From assembly GCF_003991905.1 (NCBI RefSeq), contig NZ_RSCL01000007.1, forward strand, positions 343,475 to 407,474: 64,000 nucleotides of DNA. The letters run 5' to 3'. This document shows positions 34,488 through 43,205 of this stretch, piece after piece. The translations under genes and the position numbers were made by a program. Below the pieces are notes generated by a model, which saw only the letters and a program-made list of their open reading frames with translations, had not been told where the DNA came from and ran no database searches. Positions within the stretch are counted from its first letter, which is position 1. Each line of letters starts with the position of its first letter. The stretch comes from Dulcicalothrix desertica PCC 7102. GTDB taxonomy: Bacteria > Cyanobacteriota > Cyanobacteriia > Cyanobacteriales > Nostocaceae.

Positions 34488-36860
34488 CTACTCTGAGTTA
34501 GAAGTTATTAACGGCAGCTTAACAATAAAAGTAGCTCCCTGCCCTAAGCCTGGACTATTAGCTTCGATAGTGCCACCATGCAGTTCTACTAATTTACTAA
34601 CTATCGCTAGTCCCAGCCCTAGTCCGCCAAATTCTCTTGTAATTGAGGTATCCTCTTGACGAAAGTGTTCAAATATGTGTGGTAAAAATGTGGAGTTTAT
34701 GCCTTTACCCGTGTCAGTGACGGAGATTTGAGCATAGGAATTAACGCTCAAAAGTCTGAGTTCTACTTGCCCACCTTGGGGAGTAAATTTGACAGCATTG
34801 GAGAGAAGATTCCAAACAATTTGTTGTAAACGTGTAGAATCACCTAAAACTTGCCCAATATTTGGTTCAAGTATCGTTTGAATTTGAATTGCTTTAGTTT
34901 GAGCCGCTAAACGCACTGTTTCTATAGCTGCCTCTATTATGGATTCTAAATTAACCGTAGAAACATTTAGGGTGAGCTTACCTCGAAGAATACGGGATAC
35001 ATCCAGCAAATCCTCAATTAGGTTAACCTGTAATTTAGCATTGCGCTCAATAATGCCTACGGCTTCAGTCACCTTTACTGGGCTTAACTTACCGCCTTTC
35101 AATAATCTAATCCAACCAAGGATGGGGTTAAGTGGAGTACGCAGTTCGTGGGAGAGAATGGCCAAAAATTCATCTTTAACGCGGTTAGCACGTTCTGCTT
35201 GCTCGCGCGCAACTTGCTCTTGTTGCAAAGCACGCTCGCGGTCTGATAATAACCGTACACGCTCGCTCACGTTCAGCACTAGCGACAGTACCGAAACTAA
35301 TTTACCAGACTCATCTATTAAAGCAGAGTTATACCACTCACAATCAATAACCGTCCCGTCTTTAGCGTAATTCCGGTTATGCATTACTACTCGTGGTTCT
35401 AAGCCGTTGATTAATCGCATTACCATATTTGCCACTCGTCCGGCATCTTCCTTAAAAACGAGGTTCCATTCATCTAGTCCCTTGCCCATTATTTCCGAAG
35501 CTTGCCAACCGAAAATGCGTTCAGCTTCTTTTGACCAACGCATGACGCGCAAGTTGCTATCCCACTCAATTACTGCTAGGGGAGAGTTTTCGACGTGGAA
35601 GTTCAGCTTTTGCAGCAAATGCCGTAACTCGGCTTCATGCTGCTTACGAGTGGTAATTTCTTCGCAAACTGTATTAATGCCAATAATGTTATCACCAATC
35701 TTTAACGGCAAAAAATGCTCTAACCAAGTGCGTTGCACACCAGGTTGAGCCGGAGTTTCTCCAACAATTTCCACATTTAAAAGTGACTCCCCTGCCAATA
35801 CTCGCCGTAACAGAGGTTCGGTTTCTGAGGCTATATGTGGCAGTAACTCTCGTACCGTGCGACCTATATGCTCTTCCACAGAAAATCCATTGATTTCTGC
35901 CAACCGTTCGTTAATTCGCACAAAGCGTAGGTCGGTGTCGATTATATTTAGTCCAATGGGAGCTGATTGGTAAATTAACTCAATCTCAGCTAGTTGTTGT
36001 TGAAGTTGTGCCTTGCTTTGTAGTAAATCTTCCTCAGTTAGTTTACGTTCAGTAATATCTTCTGCGACATAGCAAAATCGGGGAGACGCAAATAAGACTG
36101 GCTCGATGGGAAATACTGTCACCCATAAAGAACGTAAATTTTTGCTTCCATCGCTATGAACATACTCAAATTGCACGGGTTTTTGCCTTTCTTGAGATTC
36201 TCGATAGTAACCTAGCCACTTTTGGATAACAGCAGGCGCCACTCCTAACTCGCTCGCTAGTTTCCCGGTGGTACTATTAAGTGCAGTTCCAAAGAAGCGA
36301 CAGGTGGCGCCGTTATCATAAATGTGAATAATATCATTCTCAGTTAACTCCACTACGCCCATCATCATCGGCGCGTTGTCGTAGTAACTCTGTAACGTTG
36401 CTTCTAGTTCAGCCGTGCGTTCTTCGTTGTGCAGTATCCTCCGCCGTTCGCCATTCTCGATAGCGCTTTTTATTGCAAACTGCAACTGCTCAGGTGTAAT
36501 TTGAGCATGAACCAAATAATCTTCGGCGCCTTCTTTGATTGCTTTCACTGCCAGTGCAATATTATCACCATCAATAATTATTACAGGAGGACAGCTTTCT
36601 TCTAGTTGTGCTTTAAGCGTCGTTAAAATTTCTAATCCATCTCCATCGCTAAGATTAGATTTTAACAGAATTGCGTCAAGTGTACTTCGGTCGCTTCCAG
36701 TTACCATAGTACGACACAGCGTTAATGCATCCTTTGTCGATTTTGCTTCCAAGAGCGTATAAGCGATATCTGAATCGGTCGTTAGATAGCACCGATACAT
36801 TTCCTGATTATCTTGCGAATCATCAACAATGAGGATTGTATAGTGGCGTTGTGTCAGCAT
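34488..36860 (-). CDS. Hybrid sensor histidine kinase with degenerate receiver (REC-PAS-PAS-PAS-HisKA-HATPase)
   Basis: This is a 790-residue soluble kinase. The N-terminal receiver-like domain (residues 8-130) keeps the acidic pair D13/D14 but has Lys67 in AILLKSNLS, where the phospho-acceptor Asp should be, so it should not be phosphorylated normally. Three PAS/PAC units follow at about 155-275, 290-405 and 415-535. HisKA has H571 in ILSHELRTPL. The ATPase has the N-box near 684 (NLLSNAVKF), G1 DTGKG at 716-720 and GLGLGLAI. No membrane segment and no adjacent response regulator are present, so it is an orphan. Confidence 0.92.
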   Translation of the reverse strand: MLTQRHYTILIVDDSQDNQEMYRCYLTTDSDIAYTLLEAKSTKDALTLCRTMVTGSDRSTLDAILLKSNLSDGDGLEILTTLKAQLEESCPPVIIIDGDNIALAVKAIKEGAEDYLVHAQITPEQLQFAIKSAIENGERRRILHNEERTAELEATLQSYYDNAPMMMGVVELTENDIIHIYDNGATCRFFGTALNSTTGKLASELGVAPAVIQKWLGYYRESQERQKPVQFEYVHSDGSKNLRSLWVTVFPIEPVLFASPRFCYVAEDITERKLTEEDLLQSKAQLQQQLAEIELIYQSAPIGLNIIDTDLRFVRINERLAEINGFSVEEHIGRTVRELLPHIASETEPLLRRVLAGESLLNVEIVGETPAQPGVQRTWLEHFLPLKIGDNIIGINTVCEEITTRKQHEAELRHLLQKLNFHVENSPLAVIEWDSNLRVMRWSKEAERIFGWQASEIMGKGLDEWNLVFKEDAGRVANMVMRLINGLEPRVVMHNRNYAKDGTVIDCEWYNSALIDESGKLVSVLSLVLNVSERVRLLSDRERALQQEQVAREQAERANRVKDEFLAILSHELRTPLNPILGWIRLLKGGKLSPVKVTEAVGIIERNAKLQVNLIEDLLDVSRILRGKLTLNVSTVNLESIIEAAIETVRLAAQTKAIQIQTILEPNIGQVLGDSTRLQQIVWNLLSNAVKFTPQGGQVELRLLSVNSYAQISVTDTGKGINSTFLPHIFEHFRQEDTSITREFGGLGLGLAIVSKLVELHGGTIEANSPGLGQGATFIVKLPLITSNSE

Positions 36861-37866
36861 AAATGCTCTTAGTCTGACCTCGGGTAAATTAATTATTAAT
36901 GTACTACATAAATTGGAAGCGTTTGGCTAATTTCTGTAAAAGTGTGTTAGTTTCAGACGTTCGATGACAAAACCGAGAAGCAAAATGCATTAATTAAGCG
37001 AGTCATTGGCGCCTTATAGCTGTCAATCTAAAAATAATTTCTATAGAATTTCTGGGACGCTCCGGGATGCTCATCCCACAAGAGATACATGTTCATCTCA
37101 CTCTTTGATATAAGTCCTACTAGTCTATATCGCTAATTTTAAGAGGTTGTGGCACAAAGTCCCAGATGTGTCTTAATGGTTAACTTACCACAGAGACACA
37201 GAGTACACAAAGAGAGGAGAGTAAGAGAATATCAACTTCTCAAAATTAATTAAAAAAAAAATCTGGCTTGGTACCAGGATATATTAAAATTAAATTTTTA
37301 AAGATATTTTTTACCAGTCACTCATAAGTATTTCAGTAAAAGTAGTCAAACCATGACCTTTGCCTCTAGCTTTTATCCCTTTTTTCTTCTCATTGCTTTG
37401 AAGTTGAGTGAAAAAATCACTTTAGGAATTTATATTGCCTTTATCGCTGACCAGTCTTTAGAGGCGCCATTAAGAGCTTTTCCGTCTAATCAGCACAATT
37501 TACTTAGTGTCATTCAAAGTTGGATTGACGAAATTGAATAAGTAATGAATAAGCAGAGTTTGATTACTGCAAAGTCTGCTTACGATTCGAGAGTTAGCTA
37601 GAAGATATCTGATAATGATATATCTATAGATAATACAATAGTTAAAATAATAACAAAAATGAAGTTTAATACAAAGCTTTTAATTTCAGTTATTGGAATA
37701 CTTATTCTATGTCATCAATCTCCTGTCTTCAAATTTACGGATTAGATTTTATTTACCTGTCAAGGCGAATGTATTATTTAGTACTAAATTGATAGCAGAA
37801 GATACTCTTTCGCTTCAATAATGAAGACTATGCTATGATGATATTACGTATGCTAAGTAATCACAC
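36861..37866. other. 1-kb intergenic region with one doubtful small ORF
   Basis: It contains a GGGACGCTCCGGGATGCTCATCCC repeat remnant near 37060-37083, a CACAGAGACACAGAG relic near 37190, and AT-rich sequence. An ATG frame at 37353-37541 encodes 62 residues with one hydrophobic stretch (FYPFFLLIALKL) and an acidic tail. It has no ribosome site and I know no family, so I do not call it a gene. The last 30 bases contain a candidate MarR operator. Confidence 0.4.
37841..37861. promoter_or_regulatory. Candidate MarR operator, copy 1 (upstream of marR)
   Basis: ATATTACGTATGCTAAGTAAT contains the half sites ATTACGTA and TAAGTAAT around a short centre, 6 bases before the marR start. The 11-mer ATATTACGTAT recurs exactly at 38435-38445, upstream of the next gene. 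Confidence 0.5.
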
Positions 37867-38334
37867 ATGGTAATGACATCAGGTAGTGGGCAAGCAATTG
37901 CATCGTGGCTTTCTGTACTGGCGCCGCATGGTCTCGGTTATCGTATTAAGCTGCTTTCACAATTACTAACGCGGAAGTTTACCGAAAAGTTGGAGCCGTA
38001 TGGGCTTACTCCTTTTCACTGGTTAGTTTTATGTTGTTTATGGCAAGAGGATGGTTTGCCGACTTCTAGTATTGGTGATAAGTTACAGCAGGTCGGTGGG
38101 ACTTTAACTGGTGTACTCGACCGGATGGAGGAGCGCGGTTTAGTGCGACGCGAACGTGACCCAAAAGACCGTCGCATTTGGCGCATTTGGCTAACCGACG
38201 CTGGACGCGAGTTTGAGACGATTTTACCTCCCCTTGGAGTCGAACTGCGCGAACAAGTCATGCAAGGTATTTCTCCATCGGAGCGCGAAATGTTTTCCCA
38301 AATCCTCAATAAAGCTATAGCTAATCTATCTTAG
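37867..38334 (+). CDS. MarR-family transcriptional regulator
   Basis: This 155-residue winged-helix protein starts at ATG 37867 or 37873. The DNA-binding core is LTPFHWLVLCCLWQEDG, SIGDKLQQVGGTLTGVLDRMEERGLVRRERDPKDRRIWRIWLTDAG; the DxRR wing motif (DPKDRR) and recognition helix are intact. MarR proteins usually repress a neighbouring efflux gene and release on binding small aromatic compounds. Two MFS exporters follow on the same strand, and a shared 11-base motif lies upstream of both this gene and the first exporter, fitting local autoregulated control. Confidence 0.93.
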   Translation: MVMTSGSGQAIASWLSVLAPHGLGYRIKLLSQLLTRKFTEKLEPYGLTPFHWLVLCCLWQEDGLPTSSIGDKLQQVGGTLTGVLDRMEERGLVRRERDPKDRRIWRIWLTDAGREFETILPPLGVELREQVMQGISPSEREMFSQILNKAIANLS

Positions 38335-38434
38335 TGTGGTTGTGCGTAAATCCATTGACTGCTGTTAAACCGAAATGTATATACGGTAACTTCTACTAAT
38401 TGGGTGATGTAAACCCTATAAGTCTTTTGTAAAA

Positions 38435-38445
38435 ATATTACGTAT
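38435..38445. promoter_or_regulatory. Candidate MarR operator, copy 2 (upstream of MFS gene)
   Basis: ATATTACGTAT, identical to 37841-37851, is followed by ACGAAATGAATTGACGTATAT, which contains a second CGTATA-type half site. It lies about 200 bases before the first exporter gene. Confidence 0.45.
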
Positions 38446-38504
38446 ACGAAATGAATTGACGTATATTTGTTTTTAGATAAATTAAAATGTATTTAGTGTA
38501 ATAA

Positions 38505-38631
38505 ATGCTGAGTAATGAGTGCTGAGTGGAGGAAATAACTTATAACTCCTAACTCCCAACTCCTAACTCCCAACTCCCAACTCCCAACTCCTAACTCCTA
38601 CCTCTTACTCAGCACTCAGCACTCAGCACTT
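38505..38631. repeat. Heptanucleotide short tandem repeats (STRR), second array
   Basis: GCTGAGTAATGAGTGCTGAG, then AACTCCTAACTCCC and CAACTCC units repeated about eight times, then CTCAGCA repeated three times. The units match those at 4358-4498 in inverted order. It occupies the space directly before an MFS gene, whose start codon is only 12 bases beyond the array. Confidence 0.85.
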
Positions 38632-38642
38632 TCAACTTAACT

Positions 38643-39890
38643 ATGGTGCTATTACCAGCTTTTCGTTCACGTAACTACCGCTTATTTTTTACCGGACAAG
38701 GTATCTCGCTGATTGGGTCGTGGATGACTCAACTTGCGACTGTTTGGTTAGTTTATAGTCTGACTGATTCCCCTTTAATGCTGGGAGTCGTCGCATTTAC
38801 AAGCCAGATACCTAGTTTTTTTCTATCACCTTTTGGTGGTGTATTTGCTGATAGATTTTCTCGTCACAAAACTTTAATTGGTACTCAAGTTTTAGCAATG
38901 TTGCAGTCGCTAGCATTAGCTGCACTAGCATTGACGGGAGCAATTCAAATTTGGCAAATAATTGCTTTGAGCTTGGTTCAAGGTTTTATTAATGCTTTTG
39001 ATGCTCCCGCACGTCAAGCGTTTGTACCCGAATTAATTGAAAAGCGGGAAGATTTAGCAAATGCTATTGCTGTTAATTCCACCATGTTCAACGGCGCCCG
39101 CTTGATAGGGCCTGCAATTGGTGGTTTAATATTGGCGCGCGTTGGTGCTGGTTATTGCTTTTTGATAGATGGTGTTAGCTACATTGCTGTGATTATTGGG
39201 TTACTGGCAATGCGAATTCAAGAAAAACGGATTCCCAAATCTGATGTTAGCCCAATACAAAGAATCAAAGAAGGTTTTATTTACGCCTTTGGTTTTCCAC
39301 CTATTCGGACTATATTATTACATGCTGCCATAATTAGTTTATTTGGTATTCAATATACCGTGCTTGTACCTATTTATGCTGAGAAAATTCTTGGAGGTGG
39401 CGCCGAAACTCTAGGCTTTTTAATGGCTGCATCGGGAATAGGCGCCTTAGCAGGTGGTATATATTTAGCTACAAGAAAAACCGTAGCTGGACTAGGTAAA
39501 GTAATTGTTTTAGCAGCAAGTATTCTTGGACTAGGACTAATAGCATTTTCTATTTCTCGCCATTTACCGCTATCATTGCTCACAATGTTATTCGTTGGAC
39601 TCGGCACAATTTTACAAGTTGCCTCTAGTAATACGGTACTACAAACAATTGTAGATGAAGACAAGCGGGGTCGAGTCATGAGTTTATTTACAATGTCCTT
39701 TTTAGGAATGACACCATTTGGTAACTTATTAGGAGGAGCATTAGCAGAACGAATTGGGGCGCCGACTACATTGGTTATCGACGGTATTATTTGTATTATA
39801 GCCTCAATATTCTTAGCCAAACAGTTACCATCACTCAGGCGCCTAGTCATCCCTATCTACGAAAAAAAAGGAATTATCAAAACAATGTAG
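38643..39890 (+). CDS. MFS exporter (EntS/MefA-like)
   Basis: This 415-residue, 12-helix transporter has the MFS_3-type opening FRSRNYRLFFTGQGISLIGSWMTQLATVWLVYSLTDSP and the motif-A loop GGVFADRFSRHKTL. Family block FDAPARQAFVPELIEKREDLANAIAVNS follows. Relatives export siderophores, macrolides or other drugs by proton antiport. Its position after marR suggests an inducible resistance system. The stop codon TAG is supplied by a TGTAGAGACGCG palindrome beginning at 39886. Confidence 0.92.
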   Translation: MVLLPAFRSRNYRLFFTGQGISLIGSWMTQLATVWLVYSLTDSPLMLGVVAFTSQIPSFFLSPFGGVFADRFSRHKTLIGTQVLAMLQSLALAALALTGAIQIWQIIALSLVQGFINAFDAPARQAFVPELIEKREDLANAIAVNSTMFNGARLIGPAIGGLILARVGAGYCFLIDGVSYIAVIIGLLAMRIQEKRIPKSDVSPIQRIKEGFIYAFGFPPIRTILLHAAIISLFGIQYTVLVPIYAEKILGGGAETLGFLMAASGIGALAGGIYLATRKTVAGLGKVIVLAASILGLGLIAFSISRHLPLSLLTMLFVGLGTILQVASSNTVLQTIVDEDKRGRVMSLFTMSFLGMTPFGNLLGGALAERIGAPTTLVIDGIICIIASIFLAKQLPSLRRLVIPIYEKKGIIKTM

Positions 39891-39910
39891 AGACGCGATT
39901 AATCGCGTCT
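39886..39910. repeat. TGTAGAGACGCGATTAATCG palindrome overlapping the MFS stop
   Basis: A near-perfect palindrome centred on GATTAATC. Its TAG at 39888-39890 is the stop codon of the preceding gene, and its right end lies just before the ribosome site of the next gene. Confidence 0.8.
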
Positions 39911-39929
39911 CATAAAAAGGAGTCCTTCA

Positions 39930-41510
39930 GTGGCAAACATGAGTGTGGCAAGCAAACCTAATTCCCCTTCCGAAGTACCCCTACGAACCTGGATAGGTGT
40001 CTTAGCGAGCATGTTGGGAGCATTCATGGCAGTACTCGATATCCAAATTACCTACGCATCCCTACAAGAAATACAAGCTAGTTTAGGAGCATCATTAGAC
40101 GAACATTCTTGGATTTCCACATCATATTTAGTTGCCGCAATTGTTGTTATTCCTTTAACTGGGTGGTTATCGCGCATTTTTACATTGCGAAGATATTTAT
40201 TAGTTAACACAGCTTTATTTATACTATTCTCTGTATGCTGTGCTTTTGCGTGGGATTTAAATTCAATGATATTATTCCGCGCTTTGCAGGGTCTTACCGG
40301 AGGTGTGTTAATACCTAGTGCCATGACAGTTGTACTAACTACTTTACCAGCTTCTAAGCAATCTGTTGGATTAGCAGCATTCGGGATAACAGCCGTATTT
40401 GCACCTTCAATTAGTCCAGCTTTAGGAGGTTGGTTAACTGAAAATCTGAGTTGGCACTGTAGTTTTTATATTAATATCTTTCCTGGCGCCTTAATGCTTG
40501 CTGGGGTTTGGTATGGAATTTATCAGCAAAAACCTCAGTATGAATTATTAAAACAAGGTGACTGGTTTGGAATTGCTTCAATGGCAATTGGTTTAGGTTG
40601 TTTACAAATTGTTTTAGAAGAAGGTAGTCGTAAAGATTGGTTTAGTTCGCAGTTGATTGTATATTTAACAATAGTTGCTGTTATATTCTTAGCATTATTT
40701 TTTGTCATTGAGTTAACGCGCAAACAACCATTTATTAACCTGCGATTATTGAAGAATAGAAACTTTGGTTTAGCAAGTATCGTTAATCTTTTTCTTGGCG
40801 TTGGCTTATACGGTTCTATATATATATTATCTTTATATCTTGCTCAAATCCAGAAATATAATGCTCTACAAATCGGTCAAGTCTTAATTTGGGCAGGTGT
40901 ACCACAATTATTTATTATTCCATTTCTTCCCAAACTCATGCAGCGTATCGATGTACGCTTTATGGTTGCGCTTGGAGTTGCTTTATTTTCAGTCAGCGCT
41001 TTTATGAACGCGCGCTTAACTTATCAAACAGGGTACGAGCAATTAATCTGGTTACAGATAGTTAGAGCAATGGGACAACCATTAATTATAGTACCATTAA
41101 CTTCAATTGCCACAGCAGGTTTAACCCCAAAAGATGCAGGTTCTGCGAGTGGTTTATTTAATATGATGCGTAACTTAGGTGGTTCAATTGGAATTGCCGC
41201 ATTAGCAACTTTATTAACAACCCGCGAACAATTTCATTCAAATAGACTTAGTGATTCTATCTCATTATATGATTCACAAACCCAAGAAAGAATCAATCAA
41301 CTTACACAATATTTTACTAGTCGCGGCGCCGATTTAAGTACAGCCCAAGACCAAGCAATCAAAGCCATCGACAATCTAGTTCGTCGCGAAGCGTTTGTAA
41401 TGGCTTTCAATGACTGCTTCTATTTTATTGGTATCGCTTTATTAGTTAGCGGTATTGCTATTTTATTCTTTAAAAAAGTTAAAGCAACAGGTGGCGCCGT
41501 CGCACATTAA
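39930..41510 (+). CDS. DHA2-family MFS multidrug exporter (EmrB/QacA-like)
   Basis: This is a 526-residue, 14-helix transporter. The start is GTG at 39930, supported by AAGGAG at 39917-39922. Signature regions are GAFMAVLDIQITYASLQEIQASLGAS (motif D1 with the membrane-embedded Asp), WISTSYLVAAIVVIPLTGWLSR (motif A) and ALQGLTGGVLIPSAMTVV (motif C region). The EmrB subclass normally works with an EmrA adaptor and an outer-membrane channel; no emrA-like gene lies beside it here. It is co-directional with marR and another exporter. Confidence 0.93.
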   Translation: MANMSVASKPNSPSEVPLRTWIGVLASMLGAFMAVLDIQITYASLQEIQASLGASLDEHSWISTSYLVAAIVVIPLTGWLSRIFTLRRYLLVNTALFILFSVCCAFAWDLNSMILFRALQGLTGGVLIPSAMTVVLTTLPASKQSVGLAAFGITAVFAPSISPALGGWLTENLSWHCSFYINIFPGALMLAGVWYGIYQQKPQYELLKQGDWFGIASMAIGLGCLQIVLEEGSRKDWFSSQLIVYLTIVAVIFLALFFVIELTRKQPFINLRLLKNRNFGLASIVNLFLGVGLYGSIYILSLYLAQIQKYNALQIGQVLIWAGVPQLFIIPFLPKLMQRIDVRFMVALGVALFSVSAFMNARLTYQTGYEQLIWLQIVRAMGQPLIIVPLTSIATAGLTPKDAGSASGLFNMMRNLGGSIGIAALATLLTTREQFHSNRLSDSISLYDSQTQERINQLTQYFTSRGADLSTAQDQAIKAIDNLVRREAFVMAFNDCFYFIGIALLVSGIAILFFKKVKATGGAVAH

Positions 41511-41621
41511 ATCACAATGTGGAATAATAATGTGGAACAGGCATACGAACTGTTTTATAAATATAAAGTAAAATTTGCAATTAAGATTAGAATAATAAAA
41601 ACTAGTTTATATACACTACCT

Positions 41622-42479
41622 ATGGCAACCCAACTTCGTGAAGCCAAATCTTCAACTGGACTGGTAATAACTTGGGAAGCGTTGCCCGACGATTATCAGT
41701 TGGAGGATGAACCAGTGGAGAGTACAGGTCACCCACTTGTGGCTGGTGCCTTACGTGAGAGTTTAGAAATTTATGGTTTAATTTTAGCACAGATGCTAAT
41801 AGCCTCTAACTTTGCTTTGTGTGCAAATGTAAACGGGCAACTAGTTATAAAGGCGCCTGACTGGCTATACGTTCCATCAGTTAACGAGATTCTAAGCGAC
41901 CGCAAAAGCTACACACCTAACTTGGAAGGTGATGTTCCTGCGATTGTAATGGAATTTTTATCAGACAAAGATGACGAACAATATTCTTTTAAACGAACTC
42001 ACCCACCAGGTAAATGGTTCTTTTACGAACAAATTTTACAAGTCCCTATTTATGTGATTTTTGACCAAGATGGGGGTTTGTTAGAATTTTACCAACTTGA
42101 AAATGGACACTATGAGCTAAAACAACCCGATGAAAATGGGCGCCATTGGATTGACTCATTAAATCTATTTTTGGGAACTTGGCAAGGAACAAAAGAACAG
42201 AGAACAGGTTACTGGTTACGCTGGTGGGACGCAGACGGTAATTTATTACTGTGGGCTGTTGAACGAGTTGAACTCGAAAATCAGCGTGCTGAACAAGAAC
42301 GTTTACGTGCCGAACAAGAAAGCCAACGTGCCGAACAGGAACGTTTACGTGCTGAACAAGAAAGCCAGCGTGCCGAACAGGAACGTTTACGTGCCGAACA
42401 GGAACGTCAGCAAAAAGAACGACTGATGGCTTATTTGTTATCTCAAGGCATTGACCCCAATAATTTGCCCCCTGAATAA
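41622..42479 (+). CDS. Uma2-family (DUF820) endonuclease-like protein with coiled-coil repeat tail
   Basis: This protein is 285 residues. ATG at 41622 is chosen; the frame is open to 41517 but MATQLREAKSSTGLVITWEALPDDY is the expected N-terminus. The PD-(D/E)xK-like core runs through PDWLYVPSVNEI, VPAIVMEFLSDKD, GKWFFYEQILQVPIYVIFDQ. The tail of about 60 residues is built from the 7-residue units RAEQERL and RAEQESQ, a perfect heptad coiled coil encoded by near-identical 21/42-bp tandem DNA repeats (42285-42410). Uma2 genes are massively amplified in filamentous cyanobacteria and their role is unsettled. Confidence 0.88.
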   Translation: MATQLREAKSSTGLVITWEALPDDYQLEDEPVESTGHPLVAGALRESLEIYGLILAQMLIASNFALCANVNGQLVIKAPDWLYVPSVNEILSDRKSYTPNLEGDVPAIVMEFLSDKDDEQYSFKRTHPPGKWFFYEQILQVPIYVIFDQDGGLLEFYQLENGHYELKQPDENGRHWIDSLNLFLGTWQGTKEQRTGYWLRWWDADGNLLLWAVERVELENQRAEQERLRAEQESQRAEQERLRAEQESQRAEQERLRAEQERQQKERLMAYLLSQGIDPNNLPPE

Positions 42480-42798
42480 CATATTTAGGAAGGAAATCAT
42501 TGATATCTTGAAAAAGACTCAATGAAGCCTACTCCATACCGCAAGGTTGGTGTAGGAGATGTCACTAGTAGTTCATGTCATTAAATTTGCTTGGTTGACA
42601 GTAAAAAGGGGGTTGTATGATATACATCCCCTTATAAGGTGCAATATTAAAGTAATATTTATTACGGAGAGTGTGGTTGAATTTGATACTATTATCTACA
42701 GCGTGCGCCTGGTAATTACGGAAACAATCAAAAGTATCTAAATGAGTTGGAGAGTTTGTTGTAATATTTTATGAGTATATTGTTTATGTAAGATTACA
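42480..42798. other. Intergenic region
   Basis: There is a short imperfect stem around CCTACTCCATACCGCAAGGTTGGTGTAGG (42530-42558), and the rest is AT-rich. A 60-codon frame at 42559-42741 has no ribosome site or recognisable content. I see no gene here that I can support. Confidence 0.4.
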
Positions 42799-43134
42799 AT
42801 GACGCTAAAAATTATTGATAACTTTGACAGCAGCTTTTCATTAGAACCAGATGCAAAGCTAGTATTATTTGAACTACTAAAAAATGAAAGCTTTTTGAGT
42901 CAAATATCTAGTGCAATTGCAGATAAATTAAATGGCAATCGCGTCGAATTTACAGAACTATTATTCCAACCAGTTCCCTATACCACAGCTACACCCAAGG
43001 GAATGCCTGCGGAATTTGAAAAGTATCATAATTCTGATAATCATTTTATTATTAATGTGCCACCCAATTTTATGTTCAAGGCAAAAATATCTAAGCCTAG
43101 CCGTCTTTGTGCTATATATCGAGTAAATACTTAG
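42799..43134 (+). CDS. Hypothetical protein (111 residues)
   Basis: The protein begins MTLKIIDNFDSSFSLEPDAKLVLFELLKNESFL and includes a helical region ISSAIADKLNGN, then VPYTTATPKGMPAEFEKYHNSDNHFIINVPPNF. It is soluble, weakly acidic at first and basic at the end (KAKISKPSRLCAIYRVNT). No ribosome site is obvious and I do not recognise a family. Codon use is like its neighbours, so I keep it as a probable small gene. It is followed by a GGGCAAGGATGCCC repeat (43171-43197). Confidence 0.5.
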   Translation: MTLKIIDNFDSSFSLEPDAKLVLFELLKNESFLSQISSAIADKLNGNRVEFTELLFQPVPYTTATPKGMPAEFEKYHNSDNHFIINVPPNFMFKAKISKPSRLCAIYRVNT

Positions 43135-43170
43135 ACTTAGTGGGTGTTTAATTGAACTCTCATTATTTGA

Positions 43171-43197
43171 GGCGGGCAAGGATGCCCACCCCACAAG
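43171..43197. repeat. GGGCAAGGATGCCC-family palindrome
   Basis: GGCGGGCAAGGATGCCCACC followed by CCACAAG, 9 bases beyond the 3-prime end of the minus-strand aldo/keto reductase gene. Same family as 24612-24640. Confidence 0.75.
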
Positions 43198-43205
43198 ACA
43201 ACCAA

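Noticed and set aside
37353-37541. 62-residue ORF in the intergenic region before marR
   Set aside because: It has no ribosome site, no recognisable family and an isolated position. It is mentioned only within the intergenic entry.
42046-42522. 158-residue ORF antisense to the Uma2 gene
   Set aside because: It is the complement of the Uma2 coiled-coil repeats, which yields a repetitive HVNVPVRHV-type translation. It has no ribosome site.
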